From Chitinophagaceae bacterium (GTDB lineage Bacteria > Bacteroidota > Bacteroidia > Chitinophagales > Chitinophagaceae): a DNA stretch of 64,000 nt. The DNA lies in assembly GCA_019638475.1 (NCBI GenBank), contig JAHBTR010000001.1, positions 558,001-622,000 of the forward strand. The letters run 5' to 3'. Shown here one piece after another: positions 45,664-54,595 of this stretch. The notes under the pieces were generated by a model, which had not been told where the DNA came from, did not search any database, and was given only the letters and a program-made list of their open reading frames with translations. Made by a program: the position numbers and the translations under genes. Positions within the stretch are counted from its first letter, which is position 1, and each line of letters opens with the position of its first letter.

Positions 45664-47757
45664 CTATTCACCTTGTTGTTGCTGTTCATTTGTATTAATA
45701 GTAGTAGCAGTATTGTCAGAAATTACTTCAGTTGTCGTTGCTTCTTTTTTATCTTCATTATGTTCTTCTACGTCTATAATTTTCTTTTCTTCAAATGGGC
45801 GTTTACCAATTAATTCTTCTACATCGCTTTGATGCAATACTTCTTTTTCTAATAATGATTGTGCTAATTTTTCTACCTGCACTTTTTTCTCTATTAGTAA
45901 TGCTTTAGTTCTTTCATAAGCTGCATCTATAATTTTTCTTACTTCTTCGTCTATTAATTTTCCAGTTTCTTCGCTATAAGGTTTTGTAAAAGTATTTTCT
46001 GTAGTGGGGTCATAAAAACTTACATTGCCTACTTTGCTATTCATACCATACACAGTAACCATGCTATAAGCAATTTTGGTAATTTGCTGTAAGTCATTTA
46101 CTGCACCTGTAGATATTTTTCCAAAGAAAATTTCTTCAGATGCTCTTCCGCCCAATGTCATACATATTTGGTCCATTAACTGGTCTATATTATATAAGTA
46201 TTGTTCTTTAGGAGTATATTGTGCATAACCCAATGCTGCAGTACCTCTTGGCACAATGGTTACTTTTAATAATGGATAAGCATGTTCTAAATACCAACCA
46301 CAAATAGCATGACCAGCTTCGTGATAAGCAATAATTGATTTTTCGTGTGGTGCTATAATTTTATTTTTCTTTTCAAGACCACCAATTACACGGTCTATTG
46401 CATCTTGAAAATCACTCATATCTACTGCAGCTTTATCTTTTCTTGCAGCAATTAATGCTGCTTCATTGCACACATTGGCAATATCTGCACCTGCAAATCC
46501 TGGTGTTTGTTCTGCTAATTTATGAACGTCTAAAGTTTCAGAAACTTTAATAGGTTTTAAATGTACTTTAAAAATAGCTTCACGTCCGTTTACATCTGGT
46601 TTATCAATAGTTATTTGTCTATCAAATCTACCTGGTCTTAATAAGGCACTATCTAAAACATCTGGTCTGTTGGTAGCTGCAAGAATAATAATACCTGCAT
46701 CGCCAGCAAAACCATCCATTTCTACTAATAATTGGTTTAAGGTATTTTCTCTTTCATCATTGCTCATAATAGCATTTTTGCCTCTTGCTCTTCCTATAGC
46801 ATCAATTTCATCTATGAAAATAATACAAGGTGCTTTTTCTCTTGCTTGTTTAAATAAATCTCTCACACGACTTGCACCAACACCTACAAACATTTCTACA
46901 AAATCGCTACCACTAATACTAAAAAAAGGAACTTGTGCTTCACCAGCCATTGCTTTGGCTAATAATGTTTTACCTGTACCTGGAGGTCCTACTAATAAAG
47001 CTCCTTTAGGAATTTTTCCTCCTAATGCTGTATATTTTTTAGGATTTTTTAAAAAATCTACAATTTCCATTACTTCTACTTTGGCTTCATCAAGTCCTGC
47101 TACATCGCCAAAGTTGATATTTACTTTTGCTCCTTTTTCAAATAATTGGGCTCTACTTTTGCCTATACTAAAAATACCTCCTGGACCTCCACCACTACCA
47201 GAGCCTCCTCCCATTTTACGCATCATTAATACCCAAAAGCCTACTAAAATAATTAATGTTACTACTATATTGGCAATGGGTCCCCAAAATTCTCCTTCTT
47301 GTTTATAGTTTTTAGGAACTTCTTTTATGTCTTTATGTTCTGCATAAAATGCAGCCATTTCATCGTCAAAACTTTTAAAATCGGCAACTTTAAATTCAAA
47401 TAAAGGATAGCCTTTTTTGGCTACTTCTTTTGGTTTGATAGGAGAATTTTTAAACTTTTCGCTATAATAAGGCTTATCTAAACTGTCTGTAAATATGTAA
47501 ACTGATATACTTTTTCTACCAGCATTATCAATTTGGTCTATTTTTTTAACATCGCCTTTGGCTAACATTTCATTTTTAAAATCTAATGAATTAATAGTTA
47601 CTGTTTCTGGCGAACCTAAATCAAAAATGCGATAGCTTAATAATAATACAATGATTATTCCATATATCCAATATATTGAAAATTTAGGCGTTTTTTTAGG
47701 TTTATTTCCTTCTGGACTTAAATTAGGTCTGAAGTTTTTTTGCTTTTGCTCATCCAT
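45664..47757 (-). CDS. ftsH: ATP-dependent zinc metalloprotease FtsH
   Basis: FtsH removes damaged or short-lived membrane and cytosolic proteins. The 697 residues have two transmembrane helices (about 27-44 and 160-179) around a periplasmic domain, then a Gly-rich linker (183-194). The AAA+ module has GPPGTGKT at 257-264, IFIDEID at 313-319 and RPGRFDRQ (second region of homology). The zinc site HEAGH is at 479-483. The acidic Thr/Gln-rich tail is normal for this phylum. It is followed upstream by rsfS, 66 bases away. Confidence 0.97.
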   Translation of the reverse strand: MDEQKQKNFRPNLSPEGNKPKKTPKFSIYWIYGIIIVLLLSYRIFDLGSPETVTINSLDFKNEMLAKGDVKKIDQIDNAGRKSISVYIFTDSLDKPYYSEKFKNSPIKPKEVAKKGYPLFEFKVADFKSFDDEMAAFYAEHKDIKEVPKNYKQEGEFWGPIANIVVTLIILVGFWVLMMRKMGGGSGSGGGPGGIFSIGKSRAQLFEKGAKVNINFGDVAGLDEAKVEVMEIVDFLKNPKKYTALGGKIPKGALLVGPPGTGKTLLAKAMAGEAQVPFFSISGSDFVEMFVGVGASRVRDLFKQAREKAPCIIFIDEIDAIGRARGKNAIMSNDERENTLNQLLVEMDGFAGDAGIIILAATNRPDVLDSALLRPGRFDRQITIDKPDVNGREAIFKVHLKPIKVSETLDVHKLAEQTPGFAGADIANVCNEAALIAARKDKAAVDMSDFQDAIDRVIGGLEKKNKIIAPHEKSIIAYHEAGHAICGWYLEHAYPLLKVTIVPRGTAALGYAQYTPKEQYLYNIDQLMDQICMTLGGRASEEIFFGKISTGAVNDLQQITKIAYSMVTVYGMNSKVGNVSFYDPTTENTFTKPYSEETGKLIDEEVRKIIDAAYERTKALLIEKKVQVEKLAQSLLEKEVLHQSDVEELIGKRPFEEKKIIDVEEHNEDKKEATTTEVISDNTATTINTNEQQQQGE

Positions 47758-47823
47758 ATTTTTTACTTTATTGCTTGGTAGTAATTGCTTACTAAAATCT
47801 CAGTTTTTAATATTTTGTTTTAT

Positions 47824-48225
47824 TTATTCATGAATTTGAATATCTGCATCGCACCACATATCTTCTAACTTATAAAAAGCTCTTGCTTGTGGATGCATAA
47901 TATGTACTACAATATTTATATAGTCTATCAATATCCATTGCAATGCTTGTTTTCCTTCTTGTTTATAGGGCATTTCTTTACAATGCTGTTTTACTTGGTC
48001 ATCTACAAAATCGCTAATAGCTTTGATTTGTATAGTACTTGATGCCTGACAAATAATAAAAAAATCTGCTACTGCTTCAGGTATTTTACGCAAATCAAGA
48101 CTTACAATATTTTCTCCCTTTTTGTCATTAATAGCTTTAATAATTGTTTTGAAAATTTTTGAATTACGTGTAAGTCGGGTAATTGCCTTTTTTTTCGGAA
48201 TAGTTAAAACAGAATTTGTTGCCAA
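47824..48225 (-). CDS. rsfS: Ribosomal silencing factor RsfS
   Basis: RsfS binds protein uL14 and keeps the subunits apart when nutrients are short. The core KTIIKAINDKKGENIVSLDLRKI and ADFFIICQASSTIQIKAISDFV, then LIDYINIVVHIMHPQARAFYKLEDMW match the family. The protein has about 25 extra basic residues at the N-terminus. No ATG lies in that part; the frame opens with TTG at 48225, so the real start could be this TTG or another near codon. It is upstream of ftsH on the same strand and divergent from birA. Confidence 0.9.
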   Translation of the reverse strand: MATNSVLTIPKKKAITRLTRNSKIFKTIIKAINDKKGENIVSLDLRKIPEAVADFFIICQASSTIQIKAISDFVDDQVKQHCKEMPYKQEGKQALQWILIDYINIVVHIMHPQARAFYKLEDMWCDADIQIHE

Positions 48226-48315
48226 ATAGTAAAATATTTTTAGTTAAATAATTTTAGTTAATGTAAGTAATGTACATAAATTTTATGCTTAGTTCTATTT
48301 ATCATAACACTACTA

Positions 48316-49119
48316 TTGTTTACTTTTGACAAAAGTAATATTCTTTTGTCAAAGCATAGCACACATAATAACTCTTTATCCACTATTGGTAGTATTTTTA
48401 TAGAACTTACCTCTATTAATAGTACCAATACTTATGCCATGCAGCAAATAAAAGCAAAACTGGCAGAGCATGGGGTTACTTATTTTGCCCATTCTCAAAC
48501 TAATGGAAAAGGAAGTAGAGGAAAATCGTGGCACTCTCAAACAGGCAGTAATATTGTACTTTCCACCATTTTAGATGTTTCTTTCATTCCTTTATCTAAA
48601 CAATTTTTTATTAGTATTGTGGCTGCATTATCTACACACGATTTTTTTACTAATTATGTACATAATGGCATAAGTATTAAATGGCCTAATGACATTTATT
48701 ACCTAAACCACAAAATAGCGGGTATTTTAATTGAAAATAATGTTAAAGGTAATAAAATGCAGTGGTCAGTTGTAGGTATTGGGGCTAATATTAATCAAAC
48801 TATTTTTCCCGATGCTTTAGCAAATGCTACTTCTTTGTCTTTAATTACCCAAGAAAAGTATGCTGTTATTTCGCTTTCGCACCATTTATGTTCTTGTTTA
48901 GAAAAAAGGTATCGGCAATTATTAAATGGAGAAGAAGCAGCTTTATTGCAAGAATACAATGAGAAATTATTTAAAAGAAATGAAAAAATAAAGCTGAAAA
49001 CGGGCAATGTTATTTTTAGTTGTACAGTAAAGCATGTTACCGAAAGTGGCTTATTAGTTGTTAAAAATGGTAAAGAAGAAAGTTTTGATTATGATGATGT
49101 ACAATGGATTATAGAATAA
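48316..49119 (+). CDS. birA: Biotin-[acetyl-CoA carboxylase] ligase
   Basis: This enzyme activates biotin as biotinyl-AMP and attaches it to carboxylase carrier protein. The catalytic domain begins IFIELTSINSTNTYAMQQI and has the biotinyl-AMP loop GKGSRGKSWHSQTGSN. KWPNDIYYLNHKIAGILIEN and VVGIGANINQ follow, with an SH3-like C-terminal domain at about 215-267. The N-terminal DNA-binding domain of E. coli BirA is absent. The start is unclear: the frame opens with TTG at 48316, but a palindrome and a -7-like box overlap this place, and another TTG at 48346 is possible. No in-frame ATG lies before the conserved core. Confidence 0.88.
   Translation: MFTFDKSNILLSKHSTHNNSLSTIGSIFIELTSINSTNTYAMQQIKAKLAEHGVTYFAHSQTNGKGSRGKSWHSQTGSNIVLSTILDVSFIPLSKQFFISIVAALSTHDFFTNYVHNGISIKWPNDIYYLNHKIAGILIENNVKGNKMQWSVVGIGANINQTIFPDALANATSLSLITQEKYAVISLSHHLCSCLEKRYRQLLNGEEAALLQEYNEKLFKRNEKIKLKTGNVIFSCTVKHVTESGLLVVKNGKEESFDYDDVQWIIE
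48321..48353 (+). promoter_or_regulatory. Palindrome over the birA promoter
   Basis: TACTTTTG (48321-48328) fits the -7 consensus. Overlapping it, TTTGACAAAAG, seven bases, CTTTTGTCAAA is a perfect palindrome of 11-base arms (48325-48353). This is the form of an operator for a dimeric regulator, or of a hairpin at the start of the message. Confidence 0.5.
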
Positions 49120-49164
49120 AAAAAAGAAAAGAATAAATACTTTAATTTATTAGTTTTCTATTTG

Positions 49165-49172
49165 TATCTTAG
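49165..49172 (+). promoter_or_regulatory. Possible -7 box of the cyclotransferase-like gene
   Basis: TATCTTAG is similar to TAnnTTTG and ends 4 bases before the ATG at 49177. Support is weak, as one base differs and no -33 element is clear. Confidence 0.25.
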
Positions 49173-49176
49173 CAAT

Positions 49177-49608
49177 ATGCAACCAACTTATTTTATATTT
49201 ATTTATGGCTCGTTAAGAAGTGGCTTTAGTCAGCCTGCTTATAATTATATAAGCAAGTATTTTAATTTGGTAGCTAAAGAAGCTAAGGTAAAAGGTATTT
49301 TGTATAATATGGGAGATTATCCTGTTGCAAAATCTACACAAGAGAATAAATTTTTAAAAGGAGAATTATACTGTATAAAAAATAATGATGAGTTTAGTTT
49401 TGCTATTGCTCAGTTAGATGGTTATGAAGGTGTACGTATGGAAGATAATGAATTACCTCTGTTTGTAAGAACAACTACAACTGTTTATTTTAATAATGAA
49501 AGTGTAGAAGCATGGGTGTATTGGTATAATGGAAATGTAACAGGAAGACCTATTATAGAATGTGGCGATGTAATTCAGTTTTTTATAGAACAACAAAAGG
49601 GTAGTTAA
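49177..49608 (+). CDS. Gamma-glutamylcyclotransferase-like protein
   Basis: This protein of about 143 residues has the AIG2/GGCT fold. It starts YFIFIYGSLRSG, the glycine-rich YGSL motif that binds the gamma-glutamyl group, and continues GILYNMGDYPVAKSTQ and FAIAQLDGYEGVRMED, where the Glu of YEGV is at the catalytic acid position. The C-terminal VEAWVYWYNGN is typical. The substrate is unknown. The start at 49177 is chosen since the further upstream codon is TTG. It overlaps the next gene by one base (TAATG), so the two are coupled. Confidence 0.8.
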   Translation: MQPTYFIFIYGSLRSGFSQPAYNYISKYFNLVAKEAKVKGILYNMGDYPVAKSTQENKFLKGELYCIKNNDEFSFAIAQLDGYEGVRMEDNELPLFVRTTTTVYFNNESVEAWVYWYNGNVTGRPIIECGDVIQFFIEQQKGS

Positions 49609-50369
49609 TGACAATATCCAATACTGCTAAAAATATTTATTTCATTTCTGATTTTCATTTAGGAGCTCCAGATTATCAATCAAGCCTTGAAAGAGAAAAA
49701 AAAATAGTTTCTTTTTTAGATAATATTAAACAATCGGCTGCTGAAATTTTTTTATTAGGCGATATGTTTGATTTTTGGTATGAATATAAAACTGTAGTAC
49801 CCAAAGGTTATACAAGAATTTTGGGCAAATTAGCCGAACTTACTGATGCTGGAATTGTGATACACTTTTTTGTAGGCAATCATGATATGTGGATGAGTGG
49901 CTATTTTGAAAAAGAATTAAACATTACTGTTTATCATGAACCAAAAACATTTGAACGCTTTGGTAAAAAATTATTTATAGCTCATGGCGATGGCTTAGGA
50001 CCTGGCGACCATGGATATAAATTCATCAAAAAAATATTTAGAAACAAAATTTGTCAATGGTTATTTGGTGCATTACATCCTTCTTTGGGTATGGGAATTG
50101 CTAATTACTTCAGCAGAAAAAGCAGGGAAAAAACAGGAACATCTGATGAACATTTTTTAGGAGAAGATAAAGAATGGCTATTTATTTTTTGTAAAGAAAA
50201 GTTGCAAGAAGATGATGTTGATTATTTCATTTTTGGGCATAGACATTATCCTTTAAAACATGCTCTTTCAGAAAAAAGCTATTATATAAATCTTGGCGAT
50301 TGGATAAAAAATTTTACTTATGCCGTTTTTGATGGAAACAATTTAGAATTAAAAAAATGGGAAAACTAA
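49608..50369 (+). CDS. lpxH: UDP-2,3-diacylglucosamine pyrophosphatase-like (LpxH)
   Basis: This 253-residue calcineurin-like phosphoesterase has all metal-binding motifs of the family: SDFHLGAP (near 14), LLGDMFDFWYE (near 45), GNHDMW (near 87), AHGDGLGPGD (near 125) and GHRHYP (near 205). It would cleave UDP-2,3-diacylglucosamine in lipid A synthesis at the inner face of the membrane, as known for the Bacteroidota members. The gene overlaps the cyclotransferase-like gene by one base and the next gene by 13 bases. Confidence 0.88.
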   Translation: MTISNTAKNIYFISDFHLGAPDYQSSLEREKKIVSFLDNIKQSAAEIFLLGDMFDFWYEYKTVVPKGYTRILGKLAELTDAGIVIHFFVGNHDMWMSGYFEKELNITVYHEPKTFERFGKKLFIAHGDGLGPGDHGYKFIKKIFRNKICQWLFGALHPSLGMGIANYFSRKSREKTGTSDEHFLGEDKEWLFIFCKEKLQEDDVDYFIFGHRHYPLKHALSEKSYYINLGDWIKNFTYAVFDGNNLELKKWEN

Positions 50370-51178
50370 TTTATGGATATGTCATTGTATGTTGCTTTGC
50401 TTGTTTAAATGCTACTGCAAATGATACTTCTATAAACTATCAGCTACAACAATCTGTACAAGGAAATTTTACTGATTTTACTATTGATAATTTAGGCAAT
50501 ATTTACCTGATTACACAAACAAATCAAATTAAAAAATTAAATGCCAATTTAGACAGTGTTAGTATTTTTAATGATGTAAAACGTTATGGAACTATTGATT
50601 TTATTGATGCTACCAACCCTCTGAAAATACTGGTGTATTATAAAAGTTTTTCTACCATTTTAATATTAGACAGATTTTTAAGCATAAAAAATATTATTGA
50701 TTTACGCAACTTACACATTTTACAAGTAAATACAATTGCTCAAAGTTATGACAACCATATTTGGCTATTTGATGAGTTGAATGCTACCATAAAAAAAGTA
50801 GATGATTTTGGTAAATTACTTTTTTCAAGTGCAGATTTTAGGGTATTGTTTGACGCAGTTTCTAACCCATCAAAAATAATTGATGCAGATGGATTGCTGT
50901 ATTTATACAATGAACAACAAGGTTGGTTGGTATTTGATTATTATGGCTCATTAAAAAGTAGTTATACAAATGCAACAGACTGGAAAGATGTACAAATACT
51001 TAATAAAAAATTAATAGGTAGAAAAGATAATCAACTTGTAGCGTTTGAAACTACTTTTCAAAATGTAAAAATGTATTCTGTAAATATTTCATTAGCTAAT
51101 TCAATAAAAATAATACAAACTGACAAGTTATTATATAGCTTAACAGAAAAAGAATTATTGATTTATCAGAGGCTTTAG
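50357..51178 (+). CDS. Exported protein with beta-propeller-like repeats
   Basis: I do not recognise this family. The protein of 273 residues has a signal peptide (about 1-20, ending CFACLNATA). It continues with repeated short units ending in DNLGNIYLITQ, YDNHIWLFDELNATIKKVD and DADGLLYLYNEQQGWLVFDYYG, which suggest four to six blades of a beta-propeller. It may sit in the periplasm or the outer membrane. It overlaps lpxH by 13 bases, so it is translationally coupled, and may serve in envelope assembly with it. Confidence 0.7.
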   Translation: MGKLIYGYVIVCCFACLNATANDTSINYQLQQSVQGNFTDFTIDNLGNIYLITQTNQIKKLNANLDSVSIFNDVKRYGTIDFIDATNPLKILVYYKSFSTILILDRFLSIKNIIDLRNLHILQVNTIAQSYDNHIWLFDELNATIKKVDDFGKLLFSSADFRVLFDAVSNPSKIIDADGLLYLYNEQQGWLVFDYYGSLKSSYTNATDWKDVQILNKKLIGRKDNQLVAFETTFQNVKMYSVNISLANSIKIIQTDKLLYSLTEKELLIYQRL

Positions 51179-51335
51179 CTTTTCCTGTTTTCCTCAGTAC
51201 GACAACCAAAATTAACTTAACATTCAGCTTAAATCATTGATTTTATGGTAGCCTTATTTTATAAAAATAAAAGTGAAGAAAATAGCAAAAAGAGCAGTAA
51301 ATGTAGCAAGATAGATAAAGTGTAAAGTGTGCATA

Positions 51336-53138
51336 TTAAGTACTTGCAAACTGCATATTGTATAGTTTAGTATAGTAACCATTATTTGCTAATAGTTCAT
51401 CATGTGTGCCAGATTCTTTGATTTCTCCTTTGTCTAAAACAATTATTTTATCTGCTTTTCTGATGGTGCTTAATCTGTGTGCTATTATAATAGATGTTCT
51501 TTCTGCTATTAATTGTTCTGTAGCTTTTTGAATAAGTATTTCACTTTCTGTATCTATAGAAGAAGTAGCTTCATCTAAAATAAGTATTGCAGGATTGTAC
51601 AATAATGCCCTGATAAAAGAAATTAATTGCCTTTGTCCCATACTTAAAGTAGTGCCTCTTTCTCCTATTTTATAGTAATAACCATTCGGTAGTTTCATAA
51701 TAAAATCATGCACATCAATCATTTTTGCAGCAGCTATAACTTGTTCTTCTGTAATAGAAGAATTATACAAGGTAATATTATCCATTAATGTTCCAGAAAA
51801 AAGAAAAACATCTTGCAACACCACACCAATATTTTTTCTTAAATAATTATTTGAGTATTGTAGAATATTTATATTATCTATTAAAATATTGCCTTTTTGT
51901 ATATCATATAATTTATTTAATACACTAATGATAGATGTTTTTCCACTACCTGTATGACCTACTAATGCTACTGTTTCTCCCTTTTTTACCTGAAAAGAAA
52001 TATTTTTTAAAACATAATTTTCATTTACATAAGCAAACCAAACATTTTCAAATGTTATATTGCCATTCATGGCTGTTGTTGGTTGTTGGTTTTCTGTTGT
52101 CTGTATTTCTACATCATCATTATCTAATACTTTAAAAACACGTTCTGCTGCTATCATGCCCATTTGTAGTACATTAAATTTATCTGCTATGATGCGTAAT
52201 GGTCTAAATATTTGATTAAGGTATAAAATAAAAGCAACCAATAACCCTGGGTTTAATTGTTTATCAGCTATCCACCAAACTGCTAAACCTGTGCCAGTAG
52301 CAAGTACCAACTCTACTATAGGAAAAAAAACACTATAAGCAAAAATGGCTTTTATATTAGCACTTCTATGTTCTTTATTAATAACATCAAATTTTTTAAA
52401 CTCTCTTTCTTCTGCTGCAAATGCTTGTACTACTGTAACGCCTGTTAAGTGCTCTTGTACAAAAGCATTTAAGTTTGATACTGCATTTCTTACTCTTATA
52501 AAACTTGCATTAACACTTTCTTTAAAATAGTAAGTAGCTACAATTAAAAATGGAAAAGGAATTAAAGCTACCAAAGTAAGTTGCCAATCTATCCAAAACA
52601 TGGTTATTAAAGTAATAAGAATAATCAGCAAATCTGAAATAATAGGAATTAATCCATCACTAAAAATTTCGTTGATGCTTTCTATGTCATTAATAGTTCT
52701 TGTGGTTAATGTGCCTATAGGTGTTTTATCAAATTGACGAAGTTTTAGTTGTAATATTTTTTTGAAAGTGGCTACTCTTAAATCTTTTACTACATGTTGT
52801 CCTAATTTGGCAGTTATAAAAGAAAAAATAAAACGAAACAATGTTTCTATAAAAATGAATGTAATTTGAAATACTGTAACCCAAATAACTACTTGAGCAG
52901 CTATGTTTAAATTTTTTGAATAAAATAAAAACTGCAACCATTGAGGTATATGTACATCTTTGCCTATTGCTTTATCTACAGTAAGCTGTATTAAAAAAGG
53001 GCGTATAGGTGCAAATAATGCAATAATAATAGCAAGACCTAAACTTATGTAAAACCAATTTCTATATGGTTTTACATAAGAAAATATTCTGTGAAGTAAG
53101 CTAATATCAAAAATTTTTTTATTACTGCCATTGCTCAT
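51336..53138 (-). CDS. MsbA-like ABC exporter
   Basis: This 600-residue protein is a half-transporter with a six-helix membrane domain (about 1-340) and one ATPase domain. Walker A GHTGSGKTS starts near residue 394, the signature LSMGQ near 498, Walker B ILILDEA near 520, and the H-loop IAHRLST near 553. It would work as a homodimer and export a lipid or drug. The family is broad; a lipid A or glycolipid flippase is one option, given the envelope genes nearby. It stands alone, with a spacer of 104 bases to the kinase gene. Confidence 0.88.
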   Translation of the reverse strand: MSNGSNKKIFDISLLHRIFSYVKPYRNWFYISLGLAIIIALFAPIRPFLIQLTVDKAIGKDVHIPQWLQFLFYSKNLNIAAQVVIWVTVFQITFIFIETLFRFIFSFITAKLGQHVVKDLRVATFKKILQLKLRQFDKTPIGTLTTRTINDIESINEIFSDGLIPIISDLLIILITLITMFWIDWQLTLVALIPFPFLIVATYYFKESVNASFIRVRNAVSNLNAFVQEHLTGVTVVQAFAAEEREFKKFDVINKEHRSANIKAIFAYSVFFPIVELVLATGTGLAVWWIADKQLNPGLLVAFILYLNQIFRPLRIIADKFNVLQMGMIAAERVFKVLDNDDVEIQTTENQQPTTAMNGNITFENVWFAYVNENYVLKNISFQVKKGETVALVGHTGSGKTSIISVLNKLYDIQKGNILIDNINILQYSNNYLRKNIGVVLQDVFLFSGTLMDNITLYNSSITEEQVIAAAKMIDVHDFIMKLPNGYYYKIGERGTTLSMGQRQLISFIRALLYNPAILILDEATSSIDTESEILIQKATEQLIAERTSIIIAHRLSTIRKADKIIVLDKGEIKESGTHDELLANNGYYTKLYNMQFAST

Positions 53139-53146
53139 ACTTGCTA

Positions 53147-53154
53147 CAAATGTA
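53147..53154 (-). promoter_or_regulatory. Predicted -7 box of the ABC exporter gene
   Basis: TACATTTG on the reverse strand lies 8 bases before the ATG at 53138. The -33 element is not clear. Confidence 0.4.
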
Positions 53155-53242
53155 TATGCAGAAAAGAATAGATTATATTTTCTGAAGAAAGATTAACGAA
53201 ATAGTTTTTGAAATAAATGTAATAAAAGATGCCAAAACTCTT

Positions 53243-54184
53243 TTACAAAAAATTTCTCATGGTATAATATTTATTGACTAAACTAAGTAGTTTTTGCTGA
53301 TTAAGGTGTGTAGCAATAGCTCCATTAACTTGTAAAATTTCTGCACTAAGTGTATGAGATACTTTAAGACAATCTTCATCATCCATACCTAAATATTTTG
53401 CCATTAACCAACCACTTAAACTTCCATCTCCTGCACCTGTTACATCTTTTATTTCTTGCACATCTGGTGCAGGAAGGCTGTATTGATTGTCTTTTGTAAA
53501 AAGCATAGAACCTTCTTTGCCTCTATGTAGCCATACTTTTTGAACATCTCTGCTTAATAATTCCTGAGCATTTTCTTCTATTGTTGTACCTCCTTGACTA
53601 CACATAGCTGGTAATTCATCTTCATTGGGTGTTATCATGTGTACTCCTTTCAAATCCATTTTTGCAAATTTTTGTGCTGGTGGCACAGAAACAGGCTCTA
53701 TGATAAACGGAATATTTTTTCTATAACAAAAATGAGCTAACCATGCCACAGTATCAGGATGAATATTAGCATCTGCTACAATGCTAAATGCAGATGATAA
53801 TAAAGTTTCGTGCTGTTGTAAATGTTGTGGAGTAATACTATCTAAAGAAGTATTGGTTAGCAATGCTGTAAATAATGACCTATCATAATTTAAAATACCA
53901 GTATATTTTCCTGTTAATGCCTGATTGGTTATAGCAGCATCAAGTTGAATATTTACATAACTACAAATTGTTTTTAACCAATCGCCTTCTCCATCATTTC
54001 CAAAAACACTAATTAGCTGTACAGGTACATCTAATAATGCTAATTGATGTGCAATATTTCTTGCTACACCTCCTGCACTTCTATGTACATAAGCATCGTT
54101 GGTAGTAGCCATAAGCATTGGTCTTGATACACTGTATAGCTCATCTACCAAAGCTGCTCCTATACAAATAACAGGTTTTTTCAT
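53243..54184 (-). CDS. PfkB-family carbohydrate kinase, possibly pseudouridine kinase
   Basis: This 313-residue ribokinase-like enzyme has SAGGVARNIAHQLALLDVPVQLISVFGNDGEGDW (substrate block), then the catalytic motif DVTGAGDGSLSG, where GAGD is at residues 250-253 and Asp253 is the general base. The GGVARNIA block is similar to that of pseudouridine kinases, so a nucleoside substrate is suggested. A psuG-type glycosidase is not visible here, so the assignment stays tentative. The -7 box TACTTTTG ends only 5 bases before the start. Confidence 0.78.
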   Translation of the reverse strand: MKKPVICIGAALVDELYSVSRPMLMATTNDAYVHRSAGGVARNIAHQLALLDVPVQLISVFGNDGEGDWLKTICSYVNIQLDAAITNQALTGKYTGILNYDRSLFTALLTNTSLDSITPQHLQQHETLLSSAFSIVADANIHPDTVAWLAHFCYRKNIPFIIEPVSVPPAQKFAKMDLKGVHMITPNEDELPAMCSQGGTTIEENAQELLSRDVQKVWLHRGKEGSMLFTKDNQYSLPAPDVQEIKDVTGAGDGSLSGWLMAKYLGMDDEDCLKVSHTLSAEILQVNGAIATHLNQQKLLSLVNKYYTMRNFL

Positions 54185-54189
54185 AGCAG

Positions 54190-54197
54190 CAAAAGTA
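54190..54197 (-). promoter_or_regulatory. Predicted -7 box of the PfkB kinase gene
   Basis: TACTTTTG on the reverse strand is 5 bases upstream of the start codon, so the message would be nearly leaderless. A TTTC is present at the expected -33 place. Confidence 0.45.
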
Positions 54198-54244
54198 GGA
54201 GATTGTTTATTGAAAATTTCACTGCTACAATATGGGTATATAAT

Positions 54245-54444
54245 ATCTTTTCAACTTTTGTTTCGTTTTTTCGGATTGCAGATTTCGTTCTTCGGATTTT
54301 TTTAATTTTTAGTTTTTAGTTTTTCATTTTCGGATTTAGAGCTTCGTATTTTCACTAACTACTCCTAACCCCTTCAAAGAAGGAGAAATAACTCGGATAA
54401 AAAAACATCAGTCTGACGGAAGCGTCTGACTGATGAAACAAACG
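54245..54444. repeat. Composite dispersed-repeat cluster 2
   Basis: The gap between the kinase and the DUF1684 gene holds modules also found at 44370-44640. They are TTTTCGGATTT units, CGGATTTAGAGCTTCGTA, CTAACCCCTTCAAAGAAGGAG with GAAATAACTCGGATA, and the palindrome CATCAGTCTGACG/CGTCTGACTGATG (54406-54435). The palindrome is now after the other modules instead of before them. No gene is seen. Confidence 0.8.
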
Positions 54445-54529
54445 TTGTCAGTCTGAGCTTGTCGAAGACGATGAATTTAAGCATTCTACTCAATCGCTTT
54501 CGACAAGCTCAGTATGACAAAAGCTGACA
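54445..54529. repeat. REP-like palindromic element, copy C
   Basis: TTGTCAGTCTGAGCTTGTCGAA and, at the end, TTTCGACAAGCTCAG pair over most of their length, and the flanks TTGTCAG/GCTGACAA agree with copies A and B. The interior is different in sequence but begins CGATGAATTTAAGCAT, similar to copy A. Confidence 0.8.
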
Positions 54530-54595
54530 ATTTTATTTTTATCTTATCCTAAAATAAGTTTACACAAAAACAGAAGTAAACTTATAGACAAAAAA

